Of a DNA stretch of 64,000 nt, positions 56,701 to 64,000 are shown piece after piece (position 1 is the stretch's first letter; the number at the start of each line of letters is the position of its first letter). The position numbers were made by a program, and so were the translations under genes. Under the pieces are notes generated by a model. It worked only from the letters and a program-made list of their open reading frames with translations. It was not told where the DNA came from and did no database searches. Source of the DNA: Luidia sarsii (lineage: Eukaryota; Echinodermata; Asteroidea; Paxillosida; Luidiidae); NCBI GenBank assembly GCA_949987565.1, contig OX465107.1:24587367-24651366 (forward strand), written 5' to 3'.

Positions 56701-59700
56701 TGCAGTATACATCATGTACAAGAGTTTGGTGCAAAATGCTTTTGGTCACACCGTACAGATATTATTTTGTTGCGGTGTAAATGAGATTATTTTGTATATT
56801 GGCCATTTGTGTCGCATGTTGGCATTTTTAATAATTTATTGAATTATTTTTTTATCTAATGGCATACGCCGTATCTTTTGCATATCATCATTGTTTTTCT
56901 GTGTATCGGCATTCTTTTCTGTGTATCAGAATTCTTTTCTGCATATCGGTATTCTTTTCTGCATATAGGTATTCTTTTCTGCGTATTGGTTTTCTTTTCT
57001 ACACATTGCCCCAAATACGCACTTTTGTACAGTGTGGGGAGATCCCTGGCTAAGTTTAGCAGTAGCAGGGAGTAGAGGGAGAAAATGTACCGGTACTTAC
57101 CTCGTTGAGATACGCATTGAAGGCAATCACTAAGAACTCTTCCTTCGTCATCAACTGACGTCGACCGCTTTGACTTGCCATCAGAATCTGTAAATATTGG
57201 GGGGAGGGGGAAGAAGGAGGGAGTAAAGGCAGGTCAAAGGTCAATGGATAAGTATCGAGAGTACTTAAATTACAGTATTAAGAATACTGGTACTCAAGCG
57301 GATTTTATTTTTAGGACATTTGTCTTGATATCTTGTTTTGAAGATAGGTTGAAGTTTTATGCATGTCTATGGGGGGGGGGGGGCTGGGTAAACTTCACAA
57401 AGACAATAGTTACTTTATCCATTTTAAGTTGAGTCTGAGCTCAGTAAACCCTTCTCTTATCTGCTTCAATCCAAGTCCAGAGGTTACGTTTACCGGCCAA
57501 CCTCTGCCCGACTCATCCTTACTCATGACCAATCGCAAGACGATGAGCGATGCACAGAAACCATACGACTTATCAAAACTTACAACTCAACTGTCCATCG
57601 TAAGTGGTGTTACGATGCACTGCTGGTATTTGTGAGATCCACCCTTGGTCACGTTTAACCGGGATGAATAATCCAGTGTGAATGCGAGATGAGGCTGGTC
57701 TTGGGTGCTTGTAGGGAGAAAGTAACCCCCAACAATAAAAGTGCTGCGAGTGTGAATGCTGTATCAAAGATACAGGCTATCATGGAGAGAGCAGCAGCAT
57801 AGGAATTGTCCATTGGAGTCGCATACTCACCTCTAATAATCTATCGCTGATGTCTTCATTTGTCAACTGTGATCCAGCCTTCAAAATCCTGTGAATAAAG
57901 CAACAACCCCGAAAACCCACTGTCCAATAAAATGTTGGTTGTAGAAATGCTTGGATTTACAACGGTGAGATTGTGGGTGGACTTTAGCACGATCCCTTGG
58001 AGTATACAGCAGTCAATGGCGGCACATCGGCAAAGATTGGTCACTAAGCACATTTGTTTATTGGTCAGTTAGTCAGGCAGTGAGGTCATTGGTCAGTTAG
58101 TCAGTGAGGTCATTGGTCAGTTAGTCAGGCAGTGAGGTCATTGGTCAGTTAGTCAGGCAGTGAGGTCATTGGTCAGTTAGTCAGTGAGGTCATTGGTCAG
58201 TTAGTCAGTGAGGTCATTGGTCAGTTAGTCAGTGAGGTCATTGGTCAGTTAGTCAGGCAGTGAGGTCATTGGCCAGTTAGTCAGTGAGGTCATTGGTCAG
58301 TTAGTCAGTGAGGTCATTGGTCAGTTAGTCAGTGAGGTCATTGGTCAGTTAGTCAGGCAGTGAGGTCATTGGTCAGTTAGTCAGCCAGTGAGGTCATTGG
58401 TCAGTTAGTCAGGCAGTGAGGTCATTGGTCAGTTAGTTAGTCAGTGAGGTCATTGGTCAGTCAGGCAGTGAGGTCCATTGGTCAGTTAGTCAGTGAGGTC
58501 CATTGGTCAGTTAGTCAGTGAGGTCATTGGTCAGTTAGTCAGGCAGTGAGGTCATTGGTCAGTTAGTCAGGCAGTGAGGTCATTGGTCAGTTAGTTAGTC
58601 AGTGAGGTCATTGGTCAGTTAGTCAGGCAGTGAGGTCATTGGTCAGTTAGTCAGTGAGGTCATTGGTCAGTCAGGCAGTGAGGTCCATTGGTCAGTTAGT
58701 CAGTGAGGTCATTGGTCAGTTAGTCAGGCAGTGAGGTCATTGGTCAGTTAGTCAGGCAGTGAGGTCATTGGTCAGTTAGTCAGTGAGGTCATTGGTCAGT
58801 TAGTCAGTGAGGTCGTTGGTCAGTTAGTCAGTGAGGTCATTGGTCAGTTAGTCAGTGAGGTCATTGGTCAGTTAGTCAGTGAGGTCATTGGTCAGTTAGT
58901 CAGTGAGGTCATTGGTCAGTTAGTCAGTGAGGTCATTGGTCAGTTAGTCAGTGAGGTCATTGGTCAGTTAGTCAGTGAGGTCATTGGTCAGTTAGTCAGT
59001 GAGGTCATTGGTCAGTTAGTCAGTGAGGTCATTGGTCAGTTAGTCAGTGAGGTCATTGGTCAGTTAGTCAGTGAGGTCATTGGTCAGTTAGTCAGTGAGG
59101 TCATTGGTCAGTTAGTCAGGCAGTGAGGTCATTGGTCAGTTAGTTAGTCAGTGAGGTCATTGGTCAGTTAGTCAGTGAAGTCATTGGTCAGTTAGCACAT
59201 TTGTTCATCAGACGCCGATTTCACGAAACTTTTCTAAACATTGCTGAAGAGAGTCTTTGTGGCGCACGATTTACGCAACATTTGTAAGTTGCGCAACTTA
59301 GCAACTTTTCTTGAAATCGGCTGCAGTCTTTGTCAAATGGCGAGTTGATTGGTCAGTTTAGTCAGGTGATGAGTCCACACTAGTCTATTAATTGGTTGGT
59401 AAGGTGGTGACCCCAATGGTCATTGGTACCTTTGTCCATCAAACAGTTGGTGAGTGCATTGATCAGTTAGCACATTTGTTCACTGGCCAGTTAGGCCAAT
59501 GGTGAGTCCATAGGCCACTAGGCAGGTTTGTCTATTGGTCAGCTGGTCGGTAAGAAGGTCAGCTAGCAGGCAGGGGGAAGAGGTCAGAATCGAGGAAATA
59601 CGTACGAGATGGGATCCGTACTCTTGATCGCTAGCGCCCCCTGGAGTTCCTGAAGCATGGTGCTGGCCAGCTCGTGGTCAACTTGATCTTTGTCTGGCTG

Positions 59701-62700
59701 GGGCGCCAACAGCTGAAACAGCTCCTCTGCCTCCTTCAAATAATCTGCGAGCCAACGAAAAAAGAAAAGAAGAAATGCTAAAACCGTCACTCAGAAAACA
59801 CTGTGCGACAATTGGGCCGTGCCCACTACGAAAATAATTGCTATTTGAATCGCGATGTAAAAACCCCTTTTTTGAGGTTGTGTCCACACAGGCCAAAAAA
59901 TCGCGTCACAAAAAATCGCGAAGCGATTGTGGTTAGCAGTTGTGGTCAAATGGTGGGTGTGTCCTTGAGGGTGGTCCACGCAGGGAGACATATAAACAAG
60001 CATGGCACTTCCTGTCCATCAAAGCATGAGCGGTATTATGTTTGGTGTAGTGGAAACTAATGATGCTTCCATGACTGAATATGCGACAGATTCTCCTGAA
60101 AACTCACTCAACTCGACAAATCCTCAGCTGGTGACTGACCTCATAAAGTTTTTCGTTTTGTGGTGATGTGATTATCACACAGGAGGGAATAAGAAATTTG
60201 AAAATATCTTGATGAAAATGGTGCGACAAAGATGCTACATTACTGTAAATGTAACTGGGCCACTCATGGAACTTTATTATATTAATCCTCAACTGGTCAC
60301 CTAGGTTTTCAATTTTAAGGTGATGCATATATGTCATAAAAGATATCTTAGTCGGTAAGCAGTTTGCAACACTTTTGCATATTTCATAAACAAACAAAAA
60401 AAATCGAGGAAAATGTAAATGCAATATTTACATTTCAATGTACATGTACCTCTATTCTAAAAAAATACACATGCAGGAAACTGTAGTGCTCATGTCTATT
60501 ACATTGAGTTAAAAGAGAATTCCCCCCCCCCCCCCCCCGCCTCTCAAAAAAATAAAACTCCAAACAAAACCCGATTGCCTTCACTACATATACATTGTCA
60601 GGAATTGGAACCAAATCACAAGCGCTTTCTCGGTCCGTGAATTCCCTTTGCTGGCATCATGAAACGCCACCTGCCTTCCCACGCAATTCAACGCTTGCGA
60701 CAGTTCCTCGCGGAATCCCTTCAGAAAAAAAAAGGCTCAATTCAGCGAGAACTTCAAAAGGGAATGTTGTTGTTGTTGCCGCTGCCTTTCCGAAGAATGA
60801 ACAAATGAAAAAAAAATCTGTTCAAATTCCACGTTTCAATAGTTGCAGAGGAGGGTTGTTTTTTTCAAAGGGTCTGTCTGACTGCGTGGGGTGGGGGGGG
60901 GGGAGTTTGCAAACAAAGGCCTTGTGTTCTTTGTTTGGTTGTTGGTGGGTTTTTCCGGCACTTACCAATCAGGACGAATGACGCCACGATGCCAGTGTGA
61001 AAGACGGTTGGATTTATGACCTCCTCCTCTCGCGGCCCAATCTTGCTCAGTAGTTTCTCACGGAATGGTGCGGCAATGTCTCTGGGGGGGGGGGAGAAAT
61101 GAAGAAAAGTTGAAATGGTTTTGGGTTGAGCTTTTTACGGGGTTGTGGTAGGGGTTAAGGGGATTTCGGGGGGGGGGGGTTTGGGGGGGAGGCAGTGGTT
61201 AGTCAGGATTTGTAAAGAAGAAAAAAAACAACCAGTAAATGGTATCACTGACTTAGATCGCTGTCTGGTCAGGTGTAATCCAGACTCGCGGTGGAGACAT
61301 AAACGACTGCAATGTGCCCTGTCAACTTTGACTGCACTTAATCATCCAGCCAACTACCAGATCTGAATATGCTTTGTGACGTTGTGCTTTCCATACAGAA
61401 TGACAACAACTAACAGTAGGGCTCAACTTGGGACTGCAGTCCAGTCCCCCCCCCTCCCCCCGCCCAAAATGCAGAGAAGAAGAGAGCCTGACATTTTGGT
61501 CTGAGGGGAACCTTTCTCATGGGCAGTCTGTGCATGCAATCACCTCAGGCCAAACTGTAGACTCCGGTTGAACCCTAACGCTGCTCGATAGGATAACCCA
61601 CAGCTCGCCTAGAACGTTCGCAGTGACACCATGTGTCCATAATCTTGTTTCTAGGAGAGCGAGTAGTGTGGTACTGAGAGCAGGAGCCAGCCGCTCTGTA
61701 TTGGAGGGCGGGGAAGCGTGTGCTCTGCCCATGATCAGGACAATAGTGCTCTGTTTTGAGGCTACAATCAGCTCTGGAAGCAACAGAACTGGGCCAAGTT
61801 TTGAACTTCCAAATGCAAATAGGGCAACTGGAATCCACTTGTAAACTGCAAATCAACATTTTATGTTGAGTTTGTGAGCCTACACTATCTTTAAGGAAAT
61901 CTGCCCGGAATTAAACACTGCAATTTTGTATTCATAAGTAAAACAATGTACAAGTGACAAGTACTTTCTCATACGCAATTTATAAAGTTTTCTTGAGTAT
62001 TGCCTATGAGACATTTGGCAAATTTTTTTTACAATTTTTTTTTTTTGGGGGGGGGGCACATTTTTGCTGGTAACCTTTTCCAAACTTAATGAAACAAATA
62101 AGTTTCCTCCCGGGTTAAAATGAGATTGCCAACGAAATTCCACTTGAAGCTTGTTGTACTTGACTCCTATTCCAATAATGGTTGCTTCACATGAAATACA
62201 AGTGGACCTTTGCCTGGCAACCTGATTCTATCCAGGAAGGTTTTTCATGCTTAAGCAAATTTGGGTGCTTAAGCGGCTCTGTGAAATTGGCCCTTGGTTA
62301 ACACTGGTGTAATAATTTTCTTCTCAGCACACCTTGTTCAGTCCACAGCAGTTTCTCTGTGCTTCACTTTTCTTTCATGAAACTGATATCTGCCCCAAAG
62401 TTGCTTATTGTTTCCCAGATGGTAGTATTTCCATCTCTTATGAAAACAGCTTCACTGGTATCTGCTAAGAATCACCGGTTACCTGCATATCAGGTCCAGG
62501 ACATCTCTGTACATCCTGCCCGTCAGTCCAGCCAGACCTCTTGAGCCTGGCCAAATGAAAATGGGGGAAAAAATGAAAAAAAGGGGGAAAAACCATGAGG
62601 GAAAAAACCATGGGGGAAAAAAAATTGGAATTTTTTTTTTTTAAATGGGGAAAAAAAAAAATTAAAATGGGGAAATTAATTTTTTTTTTTTTTTTTAAAT

Positions 62701-62974
62701 CTCAGACGAAATTTAAAAAACAACGTGCTCCTCGTTACAACTGCCACCTCTATAAAGAGGATGAAAACACAGTCTAAGATTACAAGTGATAGAAATGAGT
62801 TCTCAAAGTCTCCCTTGAGGGTCTGCTGTCTTAAAGATTGAAAACTCACTGCTGGGGGCGCTGAGAATTCCGTAGGCCTCGGCCACATTGTTGGCGAAGG
62901 TGGGCTGGTGGTGGTTTGTCAGCGTCAGGTAATGATACGCCCGGCTTAGACGGTTGGACTTCTCACCGAGGGAG
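53704..62974 (-). CDS. Unidentified helical protein, six internal exons (both ends missing)
   Basis: Exons in coding order: 62974-62850, 61079-60966, 59744-59606, 57888-57831, 57187-57101 and 53945-53704, together 765 bp. Each has AG and GT borders and every junction keeps one reading frame (phases 1, 1, 2, 0, 0), which is strong support for a single gene. The peptides are rich in Leu, Ala and Glu, typical of alpha-helical repeats: SNRLSRAYHYLTLTNHHQP, FREKLLSKIGPREEEVINPT, DYLKEAEELFQLLAPQPDKD, LTNEDISDRLLEILMASQSG and LMTKEEFLVIAFNAYLNE. I do not recognise the family. A TPR or HEAT-like scaffold is possible but no motif settles it. No transmembrane segment or signal peptide is seen. The second exon has two possible acceptors two bases apart (exon start 61081 or 61079); only 61079 keeps the frame. 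The last exon is less certain; it ends at a good GTAAGT, so at least one more exon should follow. Confidence 0.7.
54513..54905. mobile_element. MITE with 24-bp terminal inverted repeats
   Basis: Left TTTTTAAAGGTCAACTGAAG, right the inverse of TTTTTAAAGGTCATCTGCAA (21 of 24 bases match over the full length). TTAA lies inside both ends. It sits in the last visible intron of the minus-strand unknown gene. No coding capacity. Confidence 0.8.
54906..56300. other. Intron interior of the minus-strand unknown gene
   Basis: A minus-strand frame at 54834-55271 (145 codons) overlaps the MITE end and shows no family. A purine-rich patch lies at 55475-55520 and a G run at 55868-55878. Confidence 0.45.
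56305..56455. repeat. Palindromic copy of hairpin repeat family H, diverged
   Basis: Arms GGGCCTGACATTTCTATACT and GGATCAAAATGTCAGGC, with the outer segment ACTGCTGCAAACTGCTCACT. Confidence 0.75.
56460..57095. other. Intron sequence with a short ATTCTTTTCTG repeat
   Basis: The motif GTATTCTTTTCTGCATATCG recurs about five times at 56900-57000 with a period of 20 bp. Otherwise nothing recognised. Confidence 0.6.
57525..57645. repeat. Foldback repeat of the ACTTACGATG family, partial
   Basis: Contains ACCAATCGCAAGACGATGAG, GATGCACAGAAACCATACGA, ACGATGCACTGC and GTGAGATCCACCC. It lies in an intron of the minus-strand gene. Confidence 0.55.
58045..59200. repeat. 24-bp/28-bp minisatellite, about 45 copies
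   Basis: Unit GGTCATTGGTCAGTTAGTCA plus GTGA (24 bp), or the same with an extra GGCA (28 bp). The right third (58790-59110) is almost uniform 24-bp units. The left two thirds mix both lengths, and a few units carry an extra TTAG or a C. It lies in an intron of the minus-strand unknown gene. Confidence 0.95.
59214..59321. repeat. Short foldback element of 108 bp beside the minisatellite
   Basis: GCCGATTTCACGAAACTTTT on the left and the inverse of GCCGATTTCAAGAAAAGTTG on the right. Minisatellite-like GGTCAGTT sequence resumes on its right side, so it probably inserted into an older, longer array. Confidence 0.75.
59750..60960. other. Intron of the minus-strand unknown gene
   Basis: No further exon recognised. 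It contains a weak hairpin-repeat outer segment (GTCGGTAAGCAGTTTGCAAC) near 60352 and a C run at 60523-60538. Confidence 0.45.
61090..62105. other. Intron of the minus-strand unknown gene, left part
   Basis: G runs at 61084-61094 and 61169-61190, a C/T run at 61446-61462, and a diverged hairpin-repeat trace at 61486-61530 (GAGCCTGACATTTTGGTCTG, CCTTTCTCATGGGCAG). No exon recognised. Confidence 0.45.
62110..62300. repeat. Foldback repeat with GGGCCAATTTCA end, inverted copy
   Basis: Relative of 22964-23112: ATTGCCAACGAAATTCCACT at the left, GCTTAAGCGGCTCTGTGAAA and TTGGCCC at the right. Confidence 0.55.
62555..62700. repeat. Low-complexity GGGGAAAAAA/CCATG tract
   Basis: Short imperfect units of GGGGGAAAAAACCATG alternate with A and T runs. 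It lies about 150 bp below the first visible exon of the minus-strand gene. Confidence 0.7.
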
Positions 62975-64000
62975 CTGAAACTGTAATTTGCGAGGGAGGG
63001 GACGGCATTTGTAGAGGGAAAAAACAGAAGACACATCACTATGAAACTCGGGGCAGGGATGGAATTTAGCAATGAGCACATTGGCCTCAGGTCAGGTAAA
63101 GAGGTTAAGGCAATCCCCAGCTGGCCAGTCCAAAAACAAGCAAACAATCAAAACAGACAGACAAACAAAGCGACATTCTCAATACCACCCGATATGTGAG
63201 AGTAACCTCCAAAATTCCAAATTAGAGGTGTTGTCTATAAGTGTTCAGTTTTTTATATTTTTGTTTATATGAAAGATCGCCAAACGCAAGGCCTTATAAA
63301 GATACTCGAGGTGATGGCTACAGGAAAAATAGAAGAGGAATAGACAGATAAAGAAAGAAAAGTCAAAGGGAACGAAGAAGAGTCAAAGGGAATGAAGGTA
63401 TCTATTCATGTTCCTCTTGAACAGATCCAGTTTGTATGAAGATAGATGAAAAATAGTTAAGGAAATATTTGGAACACAAAGAACAGCATCAGATGTGGAG
63501 GACTTCAGACAAACCCCAGACACAACTCTCTTCACGAGTCTACTCTCTGTTCATTGAGGCGTGCCCGGAGTGGCAATTTCATTTTTGCCCAACTGTCTAA
63601 CATAACGATAAGCAACCCAGCTCAAAACAATGCAGGTCAGTTGAGAAATTGACGGGCCACTTCAAGCTCATGTCTGGTGACCTCACTGACCTGACTGGCC
63701 AGTTGAAAAAAAAGGAAAAAAGTTGTCAGCCCACGATCAGGATACTGTACAGTAAAACCATCATTTCCAACAGCTTTTCTACTGTCAGTGATTTGAGGCA
63801 CACACTGGACAAGATGCAAGTCTTTCCTTCATAAAATCTAATTTCTTTCTGCTTGAAGATTGCCATGTTGACTAAAGACGGCTGACAATTGTGGCTGATG
63901 TTGTTCCTGGGCGGCAAATGTTGCCGCTAAACTTGCGAGACGAGAGTGTCTCTTTTGTTAGAACAATTTGCGGTCACAGAGTTCCATAAAGGAGACACAG
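62975..64000. other. Upstream intron of the minus-strand gene, no exon confirmed
   Basis: The exon at 62974-62850 begins mid-codon, so an upstream exon exists. One helical-looking frame near 63640-63700 was considered but lacks a usable donor. Nothing else recognised. Confidence 0.4.

Noticed and set aside
63640..63710. Possible upstream exon of the minus-strand gene (EVTRHELEVARQFLN)
   Set aside because: An acceptor-like CAG exists, but the frame hits a stop before any donor.

Overview
This window is nuclear DNA from an animal, not a prokaryote. Its genes are split by GT-AG introns, and the protein families are animal ones. The gene content and the many small inverted-repeat elements and tRNA-like SINEs suggest an invertebrate deuterostome such as an echinoderm, hemichordate or lancelet. 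I cannot name the species from sequence alone.

Layout. (1) 1258-6665 (+): the last five exons of a NELL1/NELL2-type secreted protein, with two EGF-like domains followed by VWC modules; the start lies left of the window. (2) 14614-26783 (+): a complete 12-exon PLEKHA8 (FAPP2) orthologue of 522 residues, with an N-terminal PH domain and a C-terminal glycolipid-transfer domain whose key D, N, W and H residues are present. (3) 33483-41834 (-): a complete six-exon microsomal cytochrome P450 of the CYP2 clan, 545 residues, with an unusual run of eight glutamates. It is convergent with the PLEKHA8 gene. (4) 53704-62974 (-): six exons in mutually consistent phase from a helical protein I do not recognise; both ends are missing. 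The four genes show no obvious shared pathway.

Most of the rest is repetitive. Tandem arrays have periods of 5, 17, 24/28, 27, 33, 48, 63, 69, about 78 and about 178 bp. The largest is a 4.1-kb array of a 17-bp unit (45019-49107), which leaves all three minus-strand frames open for more than 1350 codons without looking like a gene. Dispersed repeats include a TTAA-flanked piggyBac-like element, a Mutator-like MITE with a 9-bp target duplication, several other terminal-inverted-repeat elements, tRNA-derived SINEs and the 3' end of a non-LTR retrotransposon.

The most interesting signal is a short hairpin repeat present in at least a dozen copies. Two copies carry clear target-site duplications of 13 and 15 bp. 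One sits inside a copy of the piggyBac-like element whose unoccupied counterpart is also in the window. One arm folds in the plan of a hammerhead ribozyme (stem I, stem II, GAAA, CGTC) with two changes in the catalytic core. I read it as a retroposon derived from a ribozyme-bearing retroelement; that last step is inference.
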